This document shows positions 42,788-50,629 of a stretch of DNA of 64,000 nt, one piece after another (the stretch's first letter is position 1; each line of letters opens with the position of its first letter). The position numbers and the translations under genes were made by a program. Source of the DNA: Candidatus Bathyarchaeum tardum. GTDB lineage: Archaea; Thermoproteota; Bathyarchaeia; Bathyarchaeales; Bathyarchaeaceae. The stretch lies in assembly GCA_029762755.1 (NCBI GenBank), contig JARVGH010000006.1:62001-126000 (forward strand). The letters are read 5' to 3'. The notes under the pieces were generated by a model that was not told the DNA's origin, did not search any database, and saw only the letters and a program-made list of their open reading frames with translations.

Positions 42788-43804
42788 TCACCTTATCCTG
42801 TTTTGCACTCTGTTTGGTCCCTGACGGGGCGAAGGCATTTTGTTGTCTGCTTTATCCCGCATGTCTCGACCTGTTATCTGAAGGAAAACATCTTCAAGGG
42901 TTGGCTGAACGTTCTCAATGGAGTTAATTTTCGCATTATTTAATTGAAGAACCCCAAGTATGTCATCAAAAGCGGTATCCCCAGTTGCATGGACCTTGAG
43001 GTGGGTTTCTGCATCTTGAGACACAGACTTTACGCATTGTACAGCCTTAATTTTTGTAACTAGTTTTGGTGTCAAGTTTGCAACATCCAGTTTCAGCACA
43101 GTTGTATTGTCTCCTGAAACCAATTTTTTAAGGTTCTTTGACGTATCCAAGGCTGTAATTTTTCCATGATCAACTATGCCGATGCGGTCACACAGAAGGT
43201 CTGCTTCGTTCATCATGTGGGTGGTTAAAATTATTGTTGTTTCGTTTTCTTTGTTGATTTTCCTGATGAATTCCCTGATTTCAACAGTAGATTGGGGATC
43301 TAATCCTAATGTGGGTTCATCAAGAAACAACACTTGAGGTCTGTTAAGTAGCGCTCTGACTACGTTCATTCTTTGCCTCATGCCTGTGGAAAAATTGCCC
43401 ACTTTTGCATCTTTAAATTTGGTAAGTTGAACGAGCTCTAGTAACTCATCAATTCGTTGATTCATGGTCTTTTTTGGTAAGTCGTAGAGTTTTCCAAAAA
43501 ATTTTAGGTTCTCTTTAGCTGTTAAACGGTCGTACATTATCATTTTTTCAGAAACTAGACCAATTAGTTGCCTGACTTTGTTGTCTTTTTTTACTATATC
43601 GTATCCACCGATTGTAGCTGTGCCTTCTGACGGTCTAGTTAGCGTTGAAAGCATTCGTATTGTTGTGGTTTTTCCTGCACCATTGGGTCCAAGCAAACCA
43701 AAGATTTCGCTTTTTTTGACCTCAAAGGAAATGTGGTCGACAGCAGTGAAATCGCCAAACTTTTTTGTAAGGTTGTTTACTTCAATCATGACGTTGTTTT
43801 CCAT
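42788..43804 (-). CDS. ABC exporter ATP-binding protein
   Basis: 338 residues from ATG 43804, preferred because GGTGAT precedes it and the longer frame would overlap the palindrome. Walker A GPNGAGKTTT, signature NFSTGMRQRMNV, Walker B VLFLDEPTLGLD, switch TTHMMNEAD, and C-terminal QPTLEDVFLQITG. The tail of about 25 polar residues is unusual. It heads an operon with the permease, facing the PadR gene. Confidence 0.92.
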   Translation of the reverse strand: MENNVMIEVNNLTKKFGDFTAVDHISFEVKKSEIFGLLGPNGAGKTTTIRMLSTLTRPSEGTATIGGYDIVKKDNKVRQLIGLVSEKMIMYDRLTAKENLKFFGKLYDLPKKTMNQRIDELLELVQLTKFKDAKVGNFSTGMRQRMNVVRALLNRPQVLFLDEPTLGLDPQSTVEIREFIRKINKENETTIILTTHMMNEADLLCDRIGIVDHGKITALDTSKNLKKLVSGDNTTVLKLDVANLTPKLVTKIKAVQCVKSVSQDAETHLKVHATGDTAFDDILGVLQLNNAKINSIENVQPTLEDVFLQITGRDMRDKADNKMPSPRQGPNRVQNRIR

Positions 43805-43831
43805 TGAGTAATCACCCATAATATATTTAAC

Positions 43832-43845
43832 TGCAATATATTGCA
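43832..43845. promoter_or_regulatory. 14-bp palindrome between PadR and exporter genes
   Basis: TGCAATATATTGCA is perfectly palindromic and lies between the divergent start codons (43804 and 43888). It is flanked by AT-rich TATA-like sequence (AAATATAAATATT toward padR). It is the natural operator for the PadR protein on both genes. Confidence 0.65.
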
Positions 43846-43887
43846 CCAAAATATAAATATTACTTTTACATTAGAATCTTGAATATT

Positions 43888-44505
43888 ATGCATCCGGGAC
43901 ACGACGAAAAGACTGCTTCTAAATGGCTTAAAGAGTCTCAAAAAGGGTACATGCGTATCGCTTTTTTGTTGCTTTTGAATCGAAAACCTTGTTATGGTTA
44001 CGAGATGATGAAAGAAGTCGAAGACCGCACTGAAGGCTTTTGGAAACCAACTGCTGGAGGCGTGTATCCCATACTGCAAAGTTTGGAAGAAGCAGGTTAC
44101 ATAGAAGGGAAATGGGGGCCACAAAAAAGGAAACGAAAAATTTATCACATAACTGAGGCTGGTAAACGCATTCTTGATCGGGCTCTTTTGAAGCATAGCC
44201 GTATCGCAGAGAGCATGAACAGTCTTTTTGAAGAATATGTTCGAAGCGTATTAGCTGTGGAGCCTAATGGTTTGCCTATTCCGCAGTTTCCAAATTTTTT
44301 TTCTCCGTTTCTTGAGAAAGAGTCAAAAACCAGAAAGGAGGCTCTTGAAATGAAACGGAAACGTATTCAGAACATGGTTAACATGTTGCAGGAAGAGCTG
44401 AAAAATGTGGATAAACGATTGGTCGCATTGAACAAAGAAAAACAGAACCTTAATCATCAGGAATGCGTTTCAGTTGAAGAACAAGAAACAGACTTGGAGG
44501 CTTAA
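43888..44505 (+). CDS. PadR-family transcriptional regulator
   Basis: 205 residues from ATG 43888 (TTG three codons earlier also possible). The TATA-like AATATAAATATT about 25-35 bases upstream implies an almost leaderless mRNA. Winged helix at 25-105: LLLLNRKPCYGYEMMKEVEDRTEGFWKPTAGGVYPILQSLEEAGYI with wing KRKIYHITEAGKRIL. A long C-terminal coiled coil (KRKRIQNMVNMLQEEL) forms the dimer. It should repress the adjacent ABC exporter. Confidence 0.88.
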   Translation: MHPGHDEKTASKWLKESQKGYMRIAFLLLLNRKPCYGYEMMKEVEDRTEGFWKPTAGGVYPILQSLEEAGYIEGKWGPQKRKRKIYHITEAGKRILDRALLKHSRIAESMNSLFEEYVRSVLAVEPNGLPIPQFPNFFSPFLEKESKTRKEALEMKRKRIQNMVNMLQEELKNVDKRLVALNKEKQNLNHQECVSVEEQETDLEA

Positions 44506-44507
44506 CG

Positions 44508-45602
44508 ATTTTCAATTTCGATACTAACATTTTAACTTACGTTTTTAACCTTGTGTACTTGGTATTCATTTTCGGTTTTTCCTTTTTCGCACAAAAAATC
44601 CAAGTCAATATAGCCTTAGGTAAAATTTCTAAATCTTTAAATAAACTGCAGAACATGCGGGACAAAGCCAAAGAAGAAGCCGTTTCTGCCATAGTACAAT
44701 TAGGAAAACCTGAAACAGACCCAAAACCTCGGGTCGAATCCTTGCTTCATTTCTTTTCAATTTCGCCAAATGACATGGACCCCAAAGGAGTGGTCCAAAG
44801 GCTGGAACATTTAGTCAATTCTGCTGATAACCGATTTAAAGACGAAATTAAGTTGTTGGCTCCTTCGGCTGACGAAAAACAATTGCAGAGCTTGGGAAAC
44901 CTTGTAGAAACTGCCCATGGTTTGAATTCTTTGTATCGCACGGTCCGACATCATTATCTAACCGGAAAAAAGGGCGGAAGCATCTACACTATGACTCAAA
45001 TTCAAATGGAATTGCCCATGATTATGGAAGAAGCAGAAGCCTATTTCTCGTTCATTGATGCATTCAAACAAGAAAAACCAATCGGTGATGGCATCGGTCC
45101 TTTGGTGGCTTCTACACTGATTGGGGATGCATTAGTTCATGAAATTGCTGAAGAAACTATCGTCGCAGAAGTTAATATTGAGGGCAGAAAAGTCCTTGTT
45201 ACCCGTGCCCAAGGTCCAGGTGGAACTTGTGGAAAAGCTGGAGATGCTGTAACAAAGTTGGTAAAAAAGCACAAAGATTTGTCACTGATCGTTATGGTTG
45301 ACGCGGGACTCAAACTTGAAGGTGAAGAATCCGGCGTAGTCATAGAAGGTATAGGAGCAGCAATTGGTGGGGTAGGAATTGAACAATACAAAATCGAAGA
45401 AATTGCAACTAAAAACAAAGTTTCAGTGTTTGCAGTTATTGTTCGCCAGTCTATAAAAGAAGCTTTGGCACCTATGACGGACGCTGTTCGTAACTCAGTT
45501 GATGAAGTAATCAAAAGAATAAATCGAATCATCCAAGAACGAACAAAAGAAGGCGACACACTGTTGGTTGTTGGTGTTGGAAACACCATCGGTGTTGCCT
45601 AA
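44508..45602 (+). CDS. DUF1512 membrane protein, apparent AUU start
   Basis: 365 residues if read from ATT 44508, which stands seven bases after a perfect GGAGG (44496-44500) overlapping the end of padR; the first standard start, GTG 44553, has no ribosome site and trims the N-terminus before the membrane helix (YLVFIFGFSFFAQ). The rest shows GKISKSLNKLQ, MRDKAKEEA, IGPLVASTLIGD and RAQGPGGTCGKAGDAV, the DUF1512 pattern. The family is archaeal, of unknown function, with a nucleotide-like glycine-rich region. Confidence 0.8.
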   Translation: MFNFDTNILTYVFNLVYLVFIFGFSFFAQKIQVNIALGKISKSLNKLQNMRDKAKEEAVSAIVQLGKPETDPKPRVESLLHFFSISPNDMDPKGVVQRLEHLVNSADNRFKDEIKLLAPSADEKQLQSLGNLVETAHGLNSLYRTVRHHYLTGKKGGSIYTMTQIQMELPMIMEEAEAYFSFIDAFKQEKPIGDGIGPLVASTLIGDALVHEIAEETIVAEVNIEGRKVLVTRAQGPGGTCGKAGDAVTKLVKKHKDLSLIVMVDAGLKLEGEESGVVIEGIGAAIGGVGIEQYKIEEIATKNKVSVFAVIVRQSIKEALAPMTDAVRNSVDEVIKRINRIIQERTKEGDTLLVVGVGNTIGVA

Positions 45603-45688
45603 TTTTTTGTATCTTCCTTATTTTGAACCCTTTTTCCAATCAAAAATATAAGCCCCAGTTTCCCATTTTTTGATGCTGAATCCTAACA

Positions 45689-46573
45689 ATGTTACTTGCC
45701 CCCTTTGATCCTTGGAAATCTCCATTGTGTACGTGTCCACCTAAATTAACTTTTAATCCCTACACTGGATGCGACCACGGCTGTTTGTACTGTTATGCTT
45801 CTTCGTATATACCCCATTTTCACGAGTGCAGACCAAAAAAAGACCTGATAACCCGACTAAAACGGGAAGCATCAAAGCTAAACGGGGAGCTTGTTTCTAT
45901 TTCTAACTCTTCAGACCCTTATCCCCGGTTGGACAAAAAACTTGGTTTAACCCGAAAAAGCTTGGAAATATTGGCGAACAACTCTTGCAGGATTCAAATA
46001 ATCACAAAATCTGACTTAGTAACAAGAGATATAGACATCCTACAAACTGTCCCCAGTGGAGTTTCAATAACGATCTTGACCTTATCAGATTTCCTGTCAA
46101 AAAAACTCGAACCTGCTGCTCCAGCATCTTCAAAACGATTAATTGCAATAAAAAAACTTGTGAACGCCAAAATTCCAACCACCGTTAGAATTGACCCAAT
46201 AATTCCTTTTCTAAACGACGATTTGGAACCACTCGTAAAAGCCGTCACGGATTTAGGGGTTTTACATGTTACCTGTTCAACTTACAAAATCAAACCAGAT
46301 AACTGGAAACGATTCAGTTTAGTCTTTCCAGAAGTTGCAGAAAAACTGAAGCCACAATATTTCAGTAAAAGCGAGCACATTGCTGGTTCAACTTATTTGC
46401 CAAAAACTTTTCGTTTCAGCTTGATGAAACAAGCAAAACAACTAGCCGAACAACATGGTTTAAAATTTGGGTGTTGCCGAGAAAATTTCAATTTGAATTC
46501 TGCATTTTGTGATGGTTCATGGGTTGTTCCTGATTCACAGAAAAAGAAAAGTAAGCAACTGTTTTTTAGTTAA
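45689..46573 (+). CDS. radical SAM protein (SplB-like)
   Basis: 294 residues. The cluster motif is CDHGCLYCYAS (Cys-x3-Cys-x2-Cys), then SNSSDPYPRLDKKLGLTRKSLE, ITKSDLVTRDIDIL and TVRIDPIIPFL, as in spore photoproduct lyase-related SplB/COG1533 proteins. It reductively cleaves AdoMet; in archaea the substrate is not known. Confidence 0.88.
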   Translation: MLLAPFDPWKSPLCTCPPKLTFNPYTGCDHGCLYCYASSYIPHFHECRPKKDLITRLKREASKLNGELVSISNSSDPYPRLDKKLGLTRKSLEILANNSCRIQIITKSDLVTRDIDILQTVPSGVSITILTLSDFLSKKLEPAAPASSKRLIAIKKLVNAKIPTTVRIDPIIPFLNDDLEPLVKAVTDLGVLHVTCSTYKIKPDNWKRFSLVFPEVAEKLKPQYFSKSEHIAGSTYLPKTFRFSLMKQAKQLAEQHGLKFGCCRENFNLNSAFCDGSWVVPDSQKKKSKQLFFS

Positions 46574-46725
46574 TTTACTTTTTTGGAAAAAAATTATTTT
46601 CAACATATGCCCCTTTATTAGTCTCCTAATGTGCTCAGGTGTTCTACCAAACTTGCTATTTTTTGTTGCTGGTTAGAAATGTTTAATAAATCCAGTTACC
46701 CAAAAGGGGGGTGAGTGCGTAAAAG

Positions 46726-47133
46726 ATGCCGAAGAAAATATTCATGTATCGCGGTCATTCGATTGAGGAACTGCAACGCATGTCCATGGACGAATTCATA
46801 AAGTTGCTTCCTTCACGGCAACGCAGAAGTCTCCAACGTGGACTAAGCCAGACACAGCGAACGCTTCTAGAAAACGTCCGAGTTGCCAAAGTAAACCAAA
46901 ACGAAGGCACCAAAGCGTCCGTTAAAACTCATGCTCGTGACATGGTAGTGCTACCTGAAATGGTAGGAGTTACCCTTTTAATCCACAATGGAAAAGAATT
47001 CATACCCGTTGATGTACAACCCGAAATGATGGGTTGCTACCTAGGAGAATTTGCGATAACCAATAAACCTGTACGACACGGTTCACCAGGTATCGGTGCA
47101 TCTAGGTCATCAATGTATGTGCCGCTCAAGTAA
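46726..47133 (+). CDS. rps19: ribosomal protein uS19
   Basis: 135 residues, the archaeal length. Conserved blocks: YRGHSIEELQRMSMDEFIKLLPSRQRRSL, KTHARDMVVLPEMVGVT, VHNGKEFIPV-like IHNGKEFIPVDV and LGEFAITNKPVRHGSPGIGASRSS. Usually in the S10-spc cluster; here it is alone, with GGGGGGTGAG upstream. Confidence 0.95.
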   Translation: MPKKIFMYRGHSIEELQRMSMDEFIKLLPSRQRRSLQRGLSQTQRTLLENVRVAKVNQNEGTKASVKTHARDMVVLPEMVGVTLLIHNGKEFIPVDVQPEMMGCYLGEFAITNKPVRHGSPGIGASRSSMYVPLK

Positions 47134-47742
47134 GAACAAATCACTGGCACAACCCCTATCGTTTTAATTAAGGGTGAGTTTTTTTCTTCACCTCAAAGTT
47201 TTATTTTTTCTTGTTTATTTTTAAAATTTAATTAGAATTTTGGCGAGACCTAAACCCTGCAGATTTGTTGCTGGTCTTTTTGGAATTTCCACAATAATCT
47301 GAGGGGAATTGAAACGAATCAATATAGTGCGGAGTTATTTGGTCTTATCACGTTGGCTTCTGTGGGGGAAATCAAGGTGTGCTTGTCCCGTAGTATTTTC
47401 TGTCGTCATGACGCACAGCAGTTATATTATCTAATCTGATAATTTGATTTTTCATTTTTCTTGTGCCGTTTGACATGTTATCTTCGCTGTAAACTTATTT
47501 TTTAAGCACTTCAGTTACATTAACATGACTTTGTTCCCTTTGAGCATCTTTGTATTTTCTATTGATTATGCCTTAATAATGAACTGCTTGCTAACAAAAA
47601 CAAGCAAAACTTGAATAACTATTAAGCAGTGTTTGCCTTTAATTTCTATGTTTTTAGTTTATTTGAAAAAGAAATTAATTCTATGCTTTAGTTTATCATG
47701 TTCTAAACCTAGAACATTTTCCCCAGAGATTATATTACGATT
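47134..47742. other. 609-bp intergenic region, no gene recognised
   Basis: After uS19, a GGTGA-(T-rich loop)-TCACC hairpin at about 47174-47196 is a plausible terminator. Around 47240-47440 base composition is more even than the flanks, with palindrome CGTCATGACG at 47404-47413, but no tRNA, box C/D or long stem could be supported. One AATTGAAAC resembles a CRISPR repeat end; it is not repeated. Confidence 0.4.
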
Positions 47743-48177
47743 TTATGCTCTGTATGTTGGTTCGGCCCGTTTCTTTTGTTGACCTGGAGCACCAATTTTT
47801 GGCAGTGGTATAGGGGGTGGAATGTTTAGGGTTCTGCACAATATTACTGACTCTAAAAAGACAATGTTAGATATCGATTGAAGAACAATTGGTGACGGAG
47901 GTTTCTTGTCTTTGTGGTTTTTTGTGATTTCTTCTAGTTCTTCGGGTTCACCTGAAACATGGCTGATTCCTTTAAAATTAATGTGAGCTACTGCAGGATT
48001 ATAGTTAATGTTGAAAACAAAAGGGACTTCAAGTAGCTGGTCACTTGTTTTGTTTACTCCAACCACGTTAAGGTTGGTGGCGATTTTTACTGGTGGGATG
48101 GGTCTACCTATTTCCCAGTAATTTTCTGCCGAAATGTTTTTCAAGAAAACTCGGACATTAACCATTTTTTGACCCAT
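47743..48177 (-). CDS. conserved archaeal protein of unknown function
   Basis: 144 residues, strand-rich: VNVRVFLKNISAENYWEI, IATNLNVVGVNKTSDQLLEVPFVFNINYNPAVAHINFKG, and the C-terminal block LNIPPPIPLPKI. No known active site. It is the last gene of the minus-strand eS31/eS24 operon, starting 16 bases after eS31. Confidence 0.6.
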   Translation of the reverse strand: MGQKMVNVRVFLKNISAENYWEIGRPIPPVKIATNLNVVGVNKTSDQLLEVPFVFNINYNPAVAHINFKGISHVSGEPEELEEITKNHKDKKPPSPIVLQSISNIVFLESVILCRTLNIPPPIPLPKIGAPGQQKKRAEPTYRA

Positions 48178-48193
48178 CTTCCAAATTGTGGGT

Positions 48194-48391
48194 TTATGAT
48201 TGTTGTTTGTATCTTGTTAATCCGCAAGCACCGCATGTGTATCGGTTGCCGTGGTCTGCCATGAAGTATCCGGGTCCACAACGTTCACAATTTGGACGTA
48301 ATCGTTTGACTTCTTGTTCTTCAATGTTATAGAATTCGTGGCTTTTCTTTTCAGCTTTTTTGGATTTTTGTTTTGATTCTTTTTTTGGCAT
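48194..48391 (-). CDS. rps27ae: ribosomal protein eS31 (S27ae)
   Basis: 65 residues. A lysine-rich N-terminus, then the C4 zinc finger: CERCGPGYFMADHGNRYTCGACG. It is a small-subunit protein without ubiquitin fusion, as in all archaea. It overlaps closely with eS24 (two bases apart). Confidence 0.92.
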   Translation of the reverse strand: MPKKESKQKSKKAEKKSHEFYNIEEQEVKRLRPNCERCGPGYFMADHGNRYTCGACGLTRYKQQS

Positions 48392-48393
48392 GT

Positions 48394-48726
48394 TTACTCT
48401 TCCTCCGTGTTTTCTTCAGGGGCTTCTTCTTGAACTGTTTTTTCTGGAACTGCATTTCGGTTGACTATGTGTTTTGGTTCCAGATTTTTAGCTTGTTCAA
48501 CTGAATCGTAAACATTTGCATCACCAACGGTGGTCATTGTTCCTGTTTTGGTTTGCATGTTAGTGATGTAAACTAATTCACGTTTAACCTTTAACAATGA
48601 TGCAAGTTGATTACTAACTTCAGCACGTGTTGGAGTGCCTCCAGTCTCAGAGTGGTCAACACTAAATGACACTTCTTTCCTTTTCATAAGATTATTTTGC
48701 TGTTTAGAGGTGATACTAACCTTCAT
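48394..48726 (-). CDS. rps24e: ribosomal protein eS24
   Basis: 110 residues from ATG 48726 (MKVSITSKQQNN), the usual family start, rather than the longer frame. RKEVSFSVDHSETGGTPTRAEV, LVYITNMQTKTGTMTTVGDANVYDS. An acidic tail ends the protein. Operon with eS31. Confidence 0.93.
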   Translation of the reverse strand: MKVSITSKQQNNLMKRKEVSFSVDHSETGGTPTRAEVSNQLASLLKVKRELVYITNMQTKTGTMTTVGDANVYDSVEQAKNLEPKHIVNRNAVPEKTVQEEAPEENTEEE

Positions 48727-48772
48727 TGCTACACTTCCGTAGTTGCAGATGAATTGACACATCCCCCGTACT

Positions 48773-49297
48773 TTAGCTTTTCGAAGAATTACTCATTAAA
48801 TCAACGAAACGGCGCATGTTTTTTCTGCTTTTGTCCGTTACTTTAACCAAAACAATCCCAACTTTAGGTTGCCCATAAACAACCAATGCATCTTCAGGTG
48901 CCGACAAAACAGTCACCAAAGTGAGTAAATCCTCTTCTCCGTCAACAACTATCTTGGTTTTCACCTTATCTTGTAATGCTAGTTTTATTGTATTCCAGGC
49001 TTCGTCAGTTATGGTTCCTGCAGGATTTTTTGTATATAGTGTCTTTTGAGCAATGGCGGTGATTGGCTGAATTGTTTTTCGCATTGTTTTATTGTCTACA
49101 ATCAAAATGTCTACAGAGATTCCTGATTCAACAATGTTTTGTGACACTACATCCCCCACTGAAATCACTGTTGATGGTTTTTCTTCTAAAATATAGTCTT
49201 TGAGTTTGTTCATGGTTTCCTCAACAGAACCCTGAATTAAAACCCCTTGAGGTTCTTTGAGTTCTTTACGCAGTTCATCATTTATGACGCGTATAAT
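48773..49297 (-). CDS. GTP-dependent dephospho-CoA kinase (DUF359), apparent AUU start
   Basis: 174 residues if read from ATT 49297. The frame begins two codons after the Spt4 stop and includes the conserved ELRKELKEPQGVLIQGSVEET that precedes the first ATG (49213); starting at that ATG would remove about 28 residues of the fold. Then ISVGDVVSQN (substrate/metal loop), DILIVDNKTMR, NPAGTI and VVDGEEDLLTLV are family motifs. It makes CoA from dephospho-CoA with GTP in the archaeal pathway. Confidence 0.85.
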   Translation of the reverse strand: MIRVINDELRKELKEPQGVLIQGSVEETMNKLKDYILEEKPSTVISVGDVVSQNIVESGISVDILIVDNKTMRKTIQPITAIAQKTLYTKNPAGTITDEAWNTIKLALQDKVKTKIVVDGEEDLLTLVTVLSAPEDALVVYGQPKVGIVLVKVTDKSRKNMRRFVDLMSNSSKS

Positions 49298-49303
49298 TGT
49301 GAC

Positions 49304-49489
49304 CTACCTTACTCGAAGTGCATAGTGACCTTTCTTTTTCACCTTCATGGCGCGAGCAACAGCCGAGCCTTCAGGATCAATGATAACGACTATTCCTGAG
49401 AAGTCATCACTCAAATCTGATTCGTCACAGTTCGGACAAATTGAACCATCTGAAATAAAATGGCAAATTCTGCAAGCTTTATCGGTCAT
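49304..49489 (-). CDS. spt4: transcription elongation factor Spt4 (RpoE'')
   Basis: 61 residues. ACRICHFISDGSICPNCDES is the zinc finger; SGIVVIIDPEGSAVARAM is the Spt5-contact strand region. With Spt5 it clamps RNA polymerase. It follows rpo7 by five bases, the conserved archaeal order. Confidence 0.93.
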   Translation of the reverse strand: MTDKACRICHFISDGSICPNCDESDLSDDFSGIVVIIDPEGSAVARAMKVKKKGHYALRVR

Positions 49490-49494
49490 TTCAT

Positions 49495-50091
49495 TTATTC
49501 TCCTGCTGGTTTTGCACCACTTGCAGCTTCTTCAAGTAAACCTTCCTCTTTTGCTATGTCTTGTTTAATCCACTCGAGTTTTCCAAGGTAAGGCTGCCGA
49601 GCAGTAACTCCAATTTTTCCTGAACCGCCACTTCGTCCCAAGGATACTGCAGTTATTCGGACTCGCACTTTGTCTCCGGTTTGAAGTTTTCGTTTTGTTT
49701 CTTTACCCATTAAAACTCCTTGGCGTTCATCATACGAGATGTAATCATCCATTAATTGAGAAACGTGCAAAAGTGCATCCACAGGTCCGATACGAACGAA
49801 AGCTCCAAACTCTGCAATTTCTACTACTTCTCCCTCGATTACTTCTTGAATTTTGGGGTAGAAAGTAAGCAAAGAAAATTGAACCTTGTGGAATGTAGCT
49901 CCATCTCCGGGAATTATTTTGCCACATGGATTTACGCTAATTTGTGTGACTGCTATGACGTAACCTAATTCTTCGTCTACCATGCCGTCATATTTCATTT
50001 TAAGTTGGTCGTAACCTACAGTGTTGATATCTTCTCCAAACTTTTCTGGTGGTATACGAATTGCATCCTCTACTGCTACTAGCTTGAACAC
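49495..50091 (-). CDS. rpo7: RNA polymerase subunit Rpo7 (RpoE')
   Basis: 198 residues. N-terminal tip domain: VEDAIRIPPEKFGEDI; then an S1/OB domain, EGEVVEIAEFGAFVRIGPVDALLHVSQLMDDY, ending GGSGKIGVTARQPYLG. With Rpo4 it forms the stalk. Operon: rpo7, spt4, dephospho-CoA kinase. Confidence 0.95.
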   Translation of the reverse strand: MFKLVAVEDAIRIPPEKFGEDINTVGYDQLKMKYDGMVDEELGYVIAVTQISVNPCGKIIPGDGATFHKVQFSLLTFYPKIQEVIEGEVVEIAEFGAFVRIGPVDALLHVSQLMDDYISYDERQGVLMGKETKRKLQTGDKVRVRITAVSLGRSGGSGKIGVTARQPYLGKLEWIKQDIAKEEGLLEEAASGAKPAGE

Positions 50092-50187
50092 TCAATTTCA
50101 CCTAATCTTAAATTTGATGATGTATTTACGTGAAAGTCTTACAAATGGGCTTTCGTTTCCAAATAAAAGACAGACCCATTTATAAGC

Positions 50188-50601
50188 CTATACCGTCCCA
50201 TCCACTGCCAAACGGCGTTTTTGCCTCAAAAAAATGGTTGTAATCCCCTTTTCTTTTAACCGCTTTTTTAATTCTTTATCATTTGTTGCCACAGGGCAGT
50301 TCCATTCAGACGCTACTCTAACAATAACATCATCAAAGGTTTCATCCTTTTTTTTGTCAACAAGGATAAAACGGCATTTTTCTGCAAACTTGAAAGCTAA
50401 CAACGCTTGTTTTTGAATCTTTGGAGTTGATTGAGCAAGACCTTCAAGCTCCTTTTTTGTTGAAGATAAAAGAATAGGCTCAAACCGTTTATTCAACAAG
50501 TTTTCCAGTTCCTGAAAAATATCCAAACGAAATTGAGCTGGAATAAAAAAGAAGTTTGCATCTAAAATAATCTTTAATGTTTCGTGTTTTGGAACTACCA
50601 A
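50188..50601 (-). CDS. PIN-domain protein, FCF1/Utp24-like
   Basis: 137 residues. Catalytic acids: ILDANFF (Asp12-region), KKELEGLA (Glu), KKDETFDDVIVRVASEW (Asp) and VATNDKELKKRL (Asp). This is the archaeal stand-alone PIN group usually next to aIF2 gamma. It is a probable Mg-dependent endoribonuclease, perhaps in rRNA processing. Confidence 0.88.
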   Translation of the reverse strand: MVVPKHETLKIILDANFFFIPAQFRLDIFQELENLLNKRFEPILLSSTKKELEGLAQSTPKIQKQALLAFKFAEKCRFILVDKKKDETFDDVIVRVASEWNCPVATNDKELKKRLKEKGITTIFLRQKRRLAVDGTV

Positions 50602-50629
50602 TTGAATAATTCTCCAAGCTTTACATTTT

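Noticed and set aside
43789-43849. longer N-terminus for the ABC ATPase (start 43849)
   Set aside because: It would put the 14-bp operator inside the coding region; ATG 43804 has a better ribosome site.
47310-47335. GGGGAATTGAAACG, resembling the end of a CRISPR repeat
   Set aside because: Only one copy exists in the region, with no regular spacing and no cas gene in the window.
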